64,000 nucleotides of DNA from Lachnospiraceae bacterium (lineage in GTDB: Bacteria > Bacillota > Clostridia > Lachnospirales > Lachnospiraceae). Under the pieces are notes generated by a model. The model ran no database searches, was not told the origin of the DNA, and saw nothing but the letters and a program-made list of their open reading frames with translations. This document shows, one piece after another, positions 23,618 through 31,880 of the stretch (position 1 is the stretch's first letter; each line of letters opens with the position of its first letter). The position numbers and the translations under genes were made by a program. Where the stretch lies: assembly GCA_021770755.1 (NCBI GenBank), contig JAETQI010000008.1:46566-110565 (forward strand), read 5' to 3'.

Positions 23618-25462
23618 ATGAGAATTAATTACAATGTTTCATCGATCATAGCAAAGAACGCTATGAACAATAATGATAAGAGAGTGGCGGCATCGACCAA
23701 GAGGCTGTCAAGCGGATACAAGATCAACAGCGCGGCGGACAACGCTGCCGGTCTTGCGATCGCAAGGCGCATGAACGCACAGATCAAGAGTCTGCAGGAA
23801 GCGAATCAGAGTGCCAATGACGGTCTGTCCGCGCTGAACACGGCGGACGGCGCCATGGGCGAGATCCACGATATCCTGCAGCGCATGAACGAGCTTGCGA
23901 TTCAGTCGGCAAACGGAACGAATGCGGATTCGGACAGGACGATGATCCAGACGGAGATCGACCAGCTCGTGAGCGAGATCGACCGCATCGCAGCAACGAC
24001 GGAGTTTAACTCGCAGAATCTGCTCGACGGAAGTTTTGCCTATAAGGCATACACGAATATTGACAACACAAAGGTCATGTCCTACACGGAAGGCGTCGCG
24101 ACGGGAACGTACGTGATCGGCCAACTGAAATATTCCCACTATGAGGATACGACGACCAGATACTTGACAGAGGAGACAAAGATCAAGGATCCGGACGGAA
24201 AAGTGGTCGACATCACTTATGAGTCGGTCGAGGAGCAGAAGACCGAGAAGGAGCGGTATGAGGTCAACAACGACAAAGATTGGCTGAAAGACAATCTCGT
24301 GACCAATGAAACGATCAATGACTATAAGGACCATATCGATCAGGTCAAGCCGTTTCCGGAAGGGTCGAAGGTCACTGTCGAGGATGAGAATATCGTCATC
24401 AAGGCGCAGGGCAATTTTGAGATCAACATCGCGGTGAACAACAGGGTGCCGATCGACAATACCCAGACAGGACCGACAACAGTGACAACCAACAGTTCGG
24501 CAAATAACGCGCAGGCTGGCGCGGTGGAGAGTATCACGACCACATATACGAACAAAGCCACGGGCGCAACGGTAGTTACGACGACATCATACAGCGCCGT
24601 GGAATGCTACAGAAATATCGCGGTGAAGGGTGATGATGGAAAGCGCTACAACATCAGCGAGCTCAATTTCTTCCAGAAGGTTGACTCGAAGGGAGATCCG
24701 CTGGCAGATCCGGGGCGGGACATCTATACAGATTATAAGGGCGACGGCGGCAGTGGTCTCAAAGATGATTTCGCAGCGTATTTTAAGGATAAGAATCCCG
24801 GCTGTGCGATCGAGATTGACAATGTAGACTGGGATGGCACGACTTTCACAGTGGAGTACACAACGATCGACGGAAAGACAGGGACAAAAACCCAGGGGCA
24901 GCAGGCTTCCTTCACATTATATAAGGACACCAACGAGTACGGCGCAGAGATGGCGACGCAAAAAACACTGGACGACTTCCTCTACACGAAGACGATGACA
25001 ACCTGCACAGAATATACGATCGGAGACAACGATCCGGCAAACTGCCTCAAGATCGATGTGACCGGCATGGGTGCGATGGTCGTGCAGGTCGGTGCAAACG
25101 CCGGCCAGTATATGGAACTCGAGATTCCTTCCATGAGCACGGCGCACCTTGGTGTGGATAAGATCGACCTCACGACAGAGGAGTCCGCGCGGCTTGCGAT
25201 CGACGACGTGAGCGATGCGATCGTTCAGCTCTCCGCGATCCGTTCCAGGATCGGCGCGTACTCTAACCGATTAGAACACACGATCACCAATCTCGACACG
25301 ACGGAGGAGAACATCACGGCTGCTTACTCGCGCATCATGGATGTGGATATGGCGGCGGAGATGACAGAGTACTCTACCGTGCAGGTGCTGGTACAGGCGT
25401 CCACATCGATGCTTGCACAGGCAAACGAGAGACCGCAGCAGATGTTGCAGTTGCTGCAATAA
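23618..25462 (+). CDS. fliC: Flagellin
   Basis: The D0/D1 ends are unmistakable. The N-terminus has MRINYNVSSIIAKNAM, RLSSGYKINSAADNAAGLAI and a TLR5-type region ELAIQSANGTN. The C-terminus has IRSRIGAYSNRLEHTITNLD and ends ANERPQQMLQLLQ. Between them (about residues 145-515) lies a large Thr/Asp/Lys-rich variable D2/D3 region that would be exposed on the filament, making the protein 614 residues, well above the ~280-residue core flagellins. No own promoter is evident in the 47-bp upstream gap, so it is probably transcribed with the FliK-like gene. Confidence 0.95.
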   Translation: MRINYNVSSIIAKNAMNNNDKRVAASTKRLSSGYKINSAADNAAGLAIARRMNAQIKSLQEANQSANDGLSALNTADGAMGEIHDILQRMNELAIQSANGTNADSDRTMIQTEIDQLVSEIDRIAATTEFNSQNLLDGSFAYKAYTNIDNTKVMSYTEGVATGTYVIGQLKYSHYEDTTTRYLTEETKIKDPDGKVVDITYESVEEQKTEKERYEVNNDKDWLKDNLVTNETINDYKDHIDQVKPFPEGSKVTVEDENIVIKAQGNFEINIAVNNRVPIDNTQTGPTTVTTNSSANNAQAGAVESITTTYTNKATGATVVTTTSYSAVECYRNIAVKGDDGKRYNISELNFFQKVDSKGDPLADPGRDIYTDYKGDGGSGLKDDFAAYFKDKNPGCAIEIDNVDWDGTTFTVEYTTIDGKTGTKTQGQQASFTLYKDTNEYGAEMATQKTLDDFLYTKTMTTCTEYTIGDNDPANCLKIDVTGMGAMVVQVGANAGQYMELEIPSMSTAHLGVDKIDLTTEESARLAIDDVSDAIVQLSAIRSRIGAYSNRLEHTITNLDTTEENITAAYSRIMDVDMAAEMTEYSTVQVLVQASTSMLAQANERPQQMLQLLQ

Positions 25463-25495
25463 GTAATTTTATGACAGAAAGGTCAGGTTATCAGC

Positions 25496-25972
25496 ATGAC
25501 AAAGGAAATGAAACAGATCTTTACAAGGAGGATCACACAGGCAAACCGCACACAGTTAGTCGTGATCCTGTACGATATGATCCTGACATATCTGAAAGAC
25601 GCAGCCGCTGCCCAGGAAGTCGGCTGCAGTCAGGAATTTAAAAAGGATATGCAGTGCGCAAGAAACTGCATATCCGAGTTGAGGGGCAGCCTGGATTTCA
25701 ACTATGACCTGTCGAGAAATCTCTTTGCGATCTATGCGTTTGCGGATCGGGAGCTTGCGCATGATATGCAGGGCATCAGTGCACAGCAGCTATCACAGAT
25801 CACTGGTATGTTCCAGAAGCTGCGGGACGCGTATCACACCATCAGCAAGGAAGACCAGTCACAGCCGGTCATGGAGAATGCGCAGGATGTGTATGCGGGC
25901 TTCACGTACGGCAGGACGGATGTCAACGAGAGCCTGTCACACTACGGTTCCGCGCGGGGATACTGCGTGTGA
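25496..25972 (+). CDS. fliS: Flagellar export chaperone FliS
   Basis: The four-helix FliS pattern is present: FTRRITQANRTQLVVILYDMILTYL at the N-terminus, followed by RNCISELRGSLDFNYDLSRNLFAIYAFADREL. FliS binds the flagellin C-terminus and stops premature polymerisation before export. It follows flagellin by 33 bp in the same direction. The product has 158 residues with a Cys-ended tail. Its stop abuts the stop of the convergent DUF2508 gene. Confidence 0.85.
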   Translation: MTKEMKQIFTRRITQANRTQLVVILYDMILTYLKDAAAAQEVGCSQEFKKDMQCARNCISELRGSLDFNYDLSRNLFAIYAFADRELAHDMQGISAQQLSQITGMFQKLRDAYHTISKEDQSQPVMENAQDVYAGFTYGRTDVNESLSHYGSARGYCV

Positions 25973-26287
25973 TCAGGCGATCGGCTGCTGCACAAGCGGC
26001 TTGGCGTCGCAGAATTCGGGGGAATCCATATGGTACTCCTCGTAGAGCTGCATCTGAGCCGCCTGCTGCAACAGAAAACGGTAACGCTTCAGCGCGGAAT
26101 TGACCTCATATATATAACAGTCGATCAGGTCTGGATCCGTCACATTGTCAAAACCCGAATATGCGATCTCGAGGGCGCACTGTGTCTTGCGGATATCGTC
26201 GAGCAGCATATCGCGCGGGGTGCGGGGCTGGGACTCTGTATTGACTGCGGGGTTAAGTATACCTTTCAGACTGAAATATGTTTTCAT
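25973..26287 (-). CDS. DUF2508 (YaaL-like) protein
   Basis: The core LLDDIRKTQCALEIAYSGF, DNVTDPDLIDCYIYEVNSAL and KRYRFLLQQ matches the DUF2508/YaaL family of Firmicutes (function unknown, near recR and bofA in Bacillus). ATG 26287 has GAAAGGAC upstream; a longer frame to 26485 lacks a ribosome site and reads through AT-rich DNA. A 104-residue, soluble, helical protein. Confidence 0.75.
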   Translation of the reverse strand: MKTYFSLKGILNPAVNTESQPRTPRDMLLDDIRKTQCALEIAYSGFDNVTDPDLIDCYIYEVNSALKRYRFLLQQAAQMQLYEEYHMDSPEFCDAKPLVQQPIA

Positions 26288-26462
26288 AGGGATGTCCTTT
26301 CTCAACGATTGATATGAGGAACTGCGGAAAAATAGTTTTCCTACAGCTTCTAAAACAGTATAGTCAAAAAAAAGGAAAAATATGCATGATAATTCCATGT
26401 ATATTTTTTTCATTTTCTTATTGTAAAGCGTCTTGTCTATATATCTAAAATTTCGTAAAATT
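26288..26462. other. AT-rich intergenic DNA
   Basis: No gene. Contains A/T tracts and a direct repeat of AAAATTTCG (26448-26466) at the edge of the inverted repeat. Presumably it holds the minus-strand promoter of the DUF2508 gene. Confidence 0.4.
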
Positions 26463-26584
26463 TCGAAATGTAAAAATCCGCACAAAAATCATAATGACAT
26501 TTTACAGGAAAGGCGGGCAATTTCCTTCGGTATCTGGCAGAAATGCACAATAAAAAAATAGTTGTGCGGATTTTTACATTTCGA
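26463..26584. repeat. Perfect 23-bp inverted repeat flanking 76 bp, upstream of the pilus promoter
   Basis: The arm 26463-26485 (begins TCGAAATGTAAAAATCC) is the exact reverse complement of 26562-26584 (ends TTTTTACATTTCGA). The enclosed 76 bp carry no gene. The pilus promoter's -35 box begins 2 bp outside the right arm. The arrangement fits an invertible DNA segment, a small mobile element (MITE), or a long regulatory dyad. Confidence 0.8.
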
Positions 26585-26585
26585 G

Positions 26586-26613
26586 TGGACAATTTTTTCA
26601 GATCCGATATAAT
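26586..26613 (+). promoter_or_regulatory. Sigma-A promoter of the Tad pilus locus
   Basis: TGGACA (26586-26591), 16-nt spacer, TATAAT (26608-26613), 85 bp before the first pilus gene and directly adjoining the 23-bp inverted repeat. Confidence 0.65.
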
Positions 26614-26697
26614 CAAAACAGTTCCGTCGCAGACGGATCTTCACTCACCAGATTTCGGTGAAACACTCCATTTTGATCGGGAAAGGAAGCGTATAGT

Positions 26698-27210
26698 ATG
26701 GGAATCCTCATAGGTGTGTTTTGTGTTGTCATTTTTATGGACTGGCTTTGTTACAGGATACCAAACGCCTGCATCCTCATCGGAACGGCGGCAGGTCTCC
26801 TTGCGGCATACAGGTCGTATCATATGGCAGGACTGCTCGGATCCATCGGTGCGGCGGCGGTCGTATTCCTGGCATTCTATCCGTTTTATCTGATGGGCGC
26901 GCTGGGGGCGGGGGACGTCAAACTCTTTATGATGACAGCCTGCTACAGCCTGTCCATGCAGCCGGACGGATTTGTCCATTACCTGCTTGTCACGATGCTG
27001 ATCGCAGGGGCGGTATCGGCGGTGAAGATGATCGCCTATGCCGAGAGCAGGGAGCGGCTGTTTTATCTGATGCGGTACCTGAGAAAAGTGGCGATGACAG
27101 GTGCTCTCGACGCGTATCAGGTCGACAGGACACAGAAGCGCTGCGTCGTGCGGCTGTCGATCCCGGCATTTGTGAGCCTGATCCTGATGTGCGCCGGCGT
27201 GTATGCATAG
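26698..27210 (+). CDS. Prepilin peptidase, A24A type (first of two)
   Basis: A polytopic membrane protein with the two catalytic aspartates of the A24 family: Asp15 in FMDWLCYRIPN and Asp73 in the signature GAGDVKLF (residues 70-77). At 170 residues it is the short TadV/CpaA form without the methyltransferase domain. It processes Flp-type prepilins at the membrane. It opens the pilus operon (ATG after GGAAGC), and TadZ follows 28 bp later. A second A24 protein lies at 34415. Confidence 0.85.
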   Translation: MGILIGVFCVVIFMDWLCYRIPNACILIGTAAGLLAAYRSYHMAGLLGSIGAAAVVFLAFYPFYLMGALGAGDVKLFMMTACYSLSMQPDGFVHYLLVTMLIAGAVSAVKMIAYAESRERLFYLMRYLRKVAMTGALDAYQVDRTQKRCVVRLSIPAFVSLILMCAGVYA

Positions 27211-27238
27211 TGACCGGACAGGAAAGGGGGTATGGGAG

Positions 27239-28240
27239 ATGAAGGTAAGGCAGTTAGCCATCTGTGACAGCGACAGCGGATACCTGAAAATGCTGCAGGC
27301 ATATCTGCAGAAGAAGAATCCGGCGGATTTTGAGATCCTGATCTTTGACACTGTGGACAAAGCGCTGGAGGCAAGTCATGAGAACCCGTTTGAGATCCTG
27401 CTGGTGGGAGAGGGGATCTATGACACAGATGTTATGAAGGTAAGCGCATCAAAACGTTATATGCTGCAGGAGGACGGATCAAAAGAAGCGGCGGGCTGCA
27501 GTGTGATCGCAAAGTATCAGTCCATGGAGCGCATGATCGCGCAGGTGCTCGAAGCATATGCGCTGGATGAGAACTGCGGCAGTGTGGAACGGCGCGGCAG
27601 GAACCGGACAAGGCTTGTCAGCTTCTATTCGCCGGACAGGCACAGGGGACAGAGCGCGGCAGCCCTTGCGGCGTCGCAGATCCTCGCGGATGAAGGGCAT
27701 CAGGTGCTGTATCTGAACATGATGCCCTTTGCAGGATTTGAGGAGCTTCTGCAGACGCAGTACGATTCGGACGTGACGGATTTCATGTATTTCGTGCTGA
27801 CGCACGCGGACAAATTGCTGTACAAGCTCGACAGCCTCAAGCGCTGTATCCACGGCGTCGATTATCTGCCGCCGGCACTCGACTATGCGGATCTGGCGGC
27901 GATCGACAGGAAGGAGTGGGAGCGCGTCACGAACCTGCTGCTGTACAGCAGTGACTATACGGATATCGTGGTGGATCTGTCGGAGACCTGTCAGGGCTTT
28001 TATGACTTTATGGAAAACAGCGACCAGGTGTATCTGCTGACGGACAGGTCAAACGTGTACGGACGTGCGATGACGGCGCATTTTGAGCATCTGCTCCGCG
28101 CAAAGGAGTGCGACGGGATCCTCGCGCGCACAGTGGGATTTGAACTGCCGCCAGACTGGGAACAACAGCTCACGGATCCGGAAGATCTGGCGCTGTCACC
28201 TGTCGGGATCTGTATGAAAGGAGTGCTGGGCAGAAGATGA
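27239..28240 (+). CDS. TadZ/CpaE-like pilus assembly protein
   Basis: An N-terminal receiver-like domain (MKVRQLAICDSDSGYLKMLQ... residues ~1-115) precedes a MinD/ParA-like ATPase fold (~130-330). The deviant Walker A is degenerate: YSPDRHRGQSAAALA has no GKT/S, as in many TadZ proteins that only localise the pilus machine to a site in the cell. ATG 27239 follows GGGAG. The stop overlaps the CpaF gene start (ATGA). Confidence 0.75.
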   Translation: MKVRQLAICDSDSGYLKMLQAYLQKKNPADFEILIFDTVDKALEASHENPFEILLVGEGIYDTDVMKVSASKRYMLQEDGSKEAAGCSVIAKYQSMERMIAQVLEAYALDENCGSVERRGRNRTRLVSFYSPDRHRGQSAAALAASQILADEGHQVLYLNMMPFAGFEELLQTQYDSDVTDFMYFVLTHADKLLYKLDSLKRCIHGVDYLPPALDYADLAAIDRKEWERVTNLLLYSSDYTDIVVDLSETCQGFYDFMENSDQVYLLTDRSNVYGRAMTAHFEHLLRAKECDGILARTVGFELPPDWEQQLTDPEDLALSPVGICMKGVLGRR

Positions 28241-29478
28241 ACAGGGCGCGGGAATCCAATAGATATGAGGAGTGCAGGGCGTATATCAGTGAGCGCGTCA
28301 GACAGCAGATCGATCTGTCGAGGGAAGTGGAGGATCACGAGATCCGGGAAATGATCGACGAACTCATTGTACAGACGGGCAGGAAATATGCCCTTTCCCT
28401 GGAAGCGCGGCAGGAGCTTGGCAGGCGTGTGTTCCATTCCATCAGGAAGATGGATGTGCTTCAGGAGCTGGTGGACTGCGACGAAGTGACAGAGATCATG
28501 GTAAACGGGACAGATAATATCTTTATCGAGAAGGCGGGACGCATCTACGAGTGGGACAAACGATTTGAGACGCGGGAAAAGCTCGAAAATGTGATACAGC
28601 AGATCGTGGCAAGGTGCAACAGGGTCGTCAACGAGGCGTCGCCGATCGCCGATGCGCGGCTTGAAAATGGCTCGCGCGTCAATATCGTGTTGTCGCCCGT
28701 CGCACTAAACGGCCCGATCATCACGATACGGCGCTTTCCCGACCACCCGATCTCCATGGAGGATCTGATCGGCTTTGGCTCTGTCACGCGGCAGGCGGCG
28801 GCTTTTCTCGAAAAACTCGTCGTGGCGGGATACAACATTTTCATAAGCGGCGGGACAGGCTCCGGCAAGACGACGTTTCTCAATGCACTGTCGCACTATA
28901 TCCCAAAGACGGAGCGGATCATCACGATCGAGGACTCCGCGGAGCTGCAGCTACAGGACATTCCCAATCTGGTGCGGCTCGAGACGAGAAATGCCAACAT
29001 GGACGGTGCGCGGGAGATCACGATACGCGACCTGATCAAGTCGTCACTGCGTATGCGGCCGGACAGGGTGATCGTCGGGGAGGTGCGCGGCAGCGAGGCG
29101 ATCGATATGCTGCAGGCGCTCAACACAGGGCACGACGGCAGTCTGTCAACCGGCCACGCGAACTCTTCAAACGATATGCTGACGCGTCTCGAGACGATGG
29201 TGCTGATGGGGATGGATCTCCCGCTTGCGGCGGTGAGGCGGCAGATCGCGTCGGGTGTGGATATCATCGTACATCTTGGCAGGCTGCGTGACAAGTCGCG
29301 CCGTGTTCTCGAGATCGTGGAGATACTGGGCTATGAAAACGGTGAGATCGTCACAGCGCCGCTGTACCAGTTTCGGGAGACCGGGGAGGAAAAAGGCAGG
29401 GTTTTGGGAACATTCGAGCAAGTGGGCGGTCTGACACACGTGGGGAAGCTGTGCGCTGCGGGGGTGGGCACCGCATAG
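28237..29478 (+). CDS. cpaF: Tad pilus assembly ATPase (TadA/CpaF)
   Basis: A secretion ATPase of the PilT/VirB11 superfamily: Walker A GGTGSGKTT (residues 205-213), an Asp box IITIEDSAELQL, Walker B RPDRVIVGEVRG (273-284), and a His box STGHANSSNDMLTRLETM. The N-terminal domain carries EIMVNGTDNIFIEKAG. It forms the cytoplasmic hexamer that drives Flp pilus assembly with TadB and TadC, encoded next. Confidence 0.93.
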   Translation: MNRARESNRYEECRAYISERVRQQIDLSREVEDHEIREMIDELIVQTGRKYALSLEARQELGRRVFHSIRKMDVLQELVDCDEVTEIMVNGTDNIFIEKAGRIYEWDKRFETREKLENVIQQIVARCNRVVNEASPIADARLENGSRVNIVLSPVALNGPIITIRRFPDHPISMEDLIGFGSVTRQAAAFLEKLVVAGYNIFISGGTGSGKTTFLNALSHYIPKTERIITIEDSAELQLQDIPNLVRLETRNANMDGAREITIRDLIKSSLRMRPDRVIVGEVRGSEAIDMLQALNTGHDGSLSTGHANSSNDMLTRLETMVLMGMDLPLAAVRRQIASGVDIIVHLGRLRDKSRRVLEIVEILGYENGEIVTAPLYQFRETGEEKGRVLGTFEQVGGLTHVGKLCAAGVGTA

Positions 29479-29513
29479 CGGGACAAAGATAAGAATGATC
29501 GAAGGAGAAAATT

Positions 29514-30305
29514 ATGAAGATAACGGGGAAACAGAAAATAATCGCAAGAGGCCGGCTGCCGCCGGAGACAGACTACACAAGCTACATATTTACCAGATAT
29601 GAGATCATGCTGTATCTTTTGTGCGGCGGTGCGTTCATGGCGATGGTTAGCTGGCTCTTTTATGACAGCGCGATCGCGTGGGTGCTGCTGATGCCGCTTG
29701 TCATCCTATCGTTGAAGGACAAGGGCGCATCGTCGTGTGTGAAGAGAAGGCGGAAACTGGAGATCGAATTCCGCGAGGTGATCTTAAGTGTCTCATCCAA
29801 TCTGCAGGCAGGGTACAGTGTCGAAAATGCATTCCAGGAATCTTACCGGGATATCGTGCTGCTGTACGGGAAAGAGTCTGTCATGGCAAAAGAACTGCGG
29901 CTGATCTTTCGGAAGCTGAGCAACAACGAACAACTGGAGAGCGCGCTTGCAAATCTTGCCGACAGAAGCGGTGTGCAGGATATCAGGGATTTTGCGGATA
30001 TCTTTCAGATCGCCAAGAGAGGCGGGGGCGACATGCGGGGCATTATTGCAAACACGGCGGAGATCATCGGCGACAAGCAGGAGATACGGCGTGAGATCGA
30101 GACAGTGGTGAGCGAGAAGCGGCTTGAACAGCAGATCATGAGATATATTCCGTTTTTTATTATTTTCTATATCTCGCTGACCACAAAGGGATATTTTGAG
30201 AGCCTCTATCACAATCTCTTTGGCTGGATCCTGATGACAGGGTCGCTTGCGGTTTACGCGGCGGCGTGCCGGATCTCAGACAGGGTGCTGGATATAGAGG
30301 TATAG
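29514..30305 (+). CDS. tadB: Tad pilus inner-membrane platform protein (TadB-like)
   Basis: A type II secretion F domain (residues ~75-235: EFREVILSVSSNLQAGYSVENAFQ ... DIFQIAKRGGGDMRGIIANTAEII) with membrane segments near 33-70 and at the C-terminus (YIPFFIIFYISL, WILMTGSLAVYAA). It forms the membrane platform with the next protein and couples CpaF to pilus polymerisation. Ribosome site GAAGGAG. Confidence 0.85.
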   Translation: MKITGKQKIIARGRLPPETDYTSYIFTRYEIMLYLLCGGAFMAMVSWLFYDSAIAWVLLMPLVILSLKDKGASSCVKRRRKLEIEFREVILSVSSNLQAGYSVENAFQESYRDIVLLYGKESVMAKELRLIFRKLSNNEQLESALANLADRSGVQDIRDFADIFQIAKRGGGDMRGIIANTAEIIGDKQEIRREIETVVSEKRLEQQIMRYIPFFIIFYISLTTKGYFESLYHNLFGWILMTGSLAVYAAACRISDRVLDIEV

Positions 30306-30338
30306 ATCAAAGATGAACGAGGAGAGGAGGTGATGCCA

Positions 30339-31667
30339 ATGCGCGAACGGTTTGCAGGCTGGCTGTATGACCGGCTGGGAAACAAAATCTTATATAACAG
30401 TACCGTACGGGAGGATCTGCAGACGTTAGAGCCTGCGGGAAACACGGCCGCAAGACAGAGGGCATATGTGATCACAAAGCTGTCGGTCTGCAGTCTGATC
30501 GTGGTATCGGGTGTGGCTTTGTCCGTGGCACTGTGGATCAGGGACGGGATGGAGACGAGGATCGCCGATAACCGGATCGAGCGCAATGTATATGGGGACG
30601 GAAAAAAGAGCGTATCCCTTGTGGCTGACGATGGGGAAGACACGTATCATATTCCGGTCACACTGTCAGAGAGGCAGTACTCCCGGGAAGAGCTGACACA
30701 GATGTCAGCGGAAGCGATGCCCGTCCTTGAACAGTCGATCCTGGGGCTTAATGAGAGTCCTGACAGGATCGAGTACGACATGCGGCTGGCAAACAGTGTG
30801 GCAGGTTATCCGTTTACCGTGGAATGGCGCACGGATGACAGGTACATGGACTATACGGGAAAACTTATGCAGGACACATTGACAGAGCCGGTCGTGATGG
30901 AGCTGACAGCAATACTGTCCTGTGAAAGTTTTGAGATCGAGCAGCAGCTTCCGGTCAGGATACACAGCAAGGCAGTACAGCCTGGCAGGGCGGAGCGCCT
31001 TGCCGGACAGATCCTCGGGCTGGAGGAGGAGAGCCGCGGGCAGCAGAGCATGACGCTTCCGTCAGAGAGCGGGGACAAACAGATCCGCTGGCGCTACAAG
31101 AGAAACTACAGAGGGCTGCTGTTTCTGGCAGCAACGCCGGTTCTTGCCTGTCTGATCTATCATTGCAGGGACAGGGATCTTCACAGACAGGTCACGGAGA
31201 GGGAGGAACAGATGCGCACGGATTATCCCGAGATCGTCAGCGCCCTTGCGCTGCTGCTCGGTGCCGGCATGACCGTTCCGAATGCGTGGAACAAGATCGC
31301 GAGGGACTATAAGAGGCGGCGCGAGTCGGGCGGCAGCAGACGGTATGCCTACGAGGAAATGCTGCTTGCGATCTATGAGATGGAGAGCGGTGTCATGCAG
31401 GCCAAGGCGTATGAGCGCTTTGGACGGCGTTGCCGGATTCCCTGCTACAACAAACTTGCGACCATGCTGTCGCAGAATATCAGAAAAGGTGCCGCCAACC
31501 TGCCGTGTCTGCTCAGGGAAGAGGCAGCCGATGCCTTTGAGGAGCGCAAGCATACAGCGCGCAAGCTCGGCGAAAAGGCGGGAACAAAGCTGTTGGTGCC
31601 CATGATGATGCTGTTGGGTATCACGATGGTCATTATCATGGTGCCGGCATTTACAACCTACTTTTAA
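30339..31667 (+). CDS. tadC: Tad pilus platform protein (TadC-like) with large extracytoplasmic insert
   Basis: The C-terminal ~190 residues hold the F domain (DYPEIVSALALLLGAGMTVPNAWNKI ... MLSQNIRKGAANLPCLLREEA) and a last membrane segment (LLVPMMMLLGITMVIIMVPAF). An early membrane segment (~45-66) and a second (~262-280) enclose about 195 residues (IRDGMETRIADNRIE...) that should lie outside the cytoplasm. Ordinary TadC proteins are ~300 residues and lack this insert. ATG 30339 lies 8 nt after GGAGG; GTG 30330 and ATG 30333 overlap that site. Confidence 0.8.
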   Translation: MRERFAGWLYDRLGNKILYNSTVREDLQTLEPAGNTAARQRAYVITKLSVCSLIVVSGVALSVALWIRDGMETRIADNRIERNVYGDGKKSVSLVADDGEDTYHIPVTLSERQYSREELTQMSAEAMPVLEQSILGLNESPDRIEYDMRLANSVAGYPFTVEWRTDDRYMDYTGKLMQDTLTEPVVMELTAILSCESFEIEQQLPVRIHSKAVQPGRAERLAGQILGLEEESRGQQSMTLPSESGDKQIRWRYKRNYRGLLFLAATPVLACLIYHCRDRDLHRQVTEREEQMRTDYPEIVSALALLLGAGMTVPNAWNKIARDYKRRRESGGSRRYAYEEMLLAIYEMESGVMQAKAYERFGRRCRIPCYNKLATMLSQNIRKGAANLPCLLREEAADAFEERKHTARKLGEKAGTKLLVPMMMLLGITMVIIMVPAFTTYF

Positions 31668-31712
31668 TACACATTTTGAAGGCACAAATCCGTGCAAAGG
31701 AAGGAGAATATT

Positions 31713-31880
31713 ATGAGAAATTTAAGAAGCTTTATGAGGGAAGAAGAAGGTATGGGAACGGTTGAGGTCGTTTTGATCATCGTGGTCCTGGTGGCGCTTG
31801 TAGCACTTTTCAAGGAGAGCATCAAGGCGCTTGTGGAGAAGATCCTCAAGAAGGTAACGGATAATGCGAACAAGATATGA
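31713..31880 (+). CDS. Flp-type pilin (Flp1 family)
   Basis: A 55-residue prepilin: a short leader (MRNLRSFMREEEG) followed by the class IVb N-terminal helix MGTVEVVLIIVVLVALVALF, with Glu5 of the mature protein in place if cleavage is after Gly13. A short amphipathic tail follows (KALVEKILKKVTDNANKI). It is the main structural pilin candidate, with a strong AAGGAAGGAG ribosome site, and is a substrate of the A24 peptidases. It overlaps the next gene by 17 bp. Confidence 0.9.
   Translation: MRNLRSFMREEEGMGTVEVVLIIVVLVALVALFKESIKALVEKILKKVTDNANKI

Noticed and set aside
26463..26584. Inverted repeat considered as a transcription terminator
   Set aside because: The arms enclose 76 bp and no gene on either strand ends next to it. 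The DUF2508 gene reads away from it.
31681..31706. Sequence GGCACAAATCCGTGCAAAGG before the pilin gene considered as a fifth copy of the hairpin repeat
   Set aside because: Only a short resemblance; no inner hairpin and no second stem, and it does not follow a terminator.
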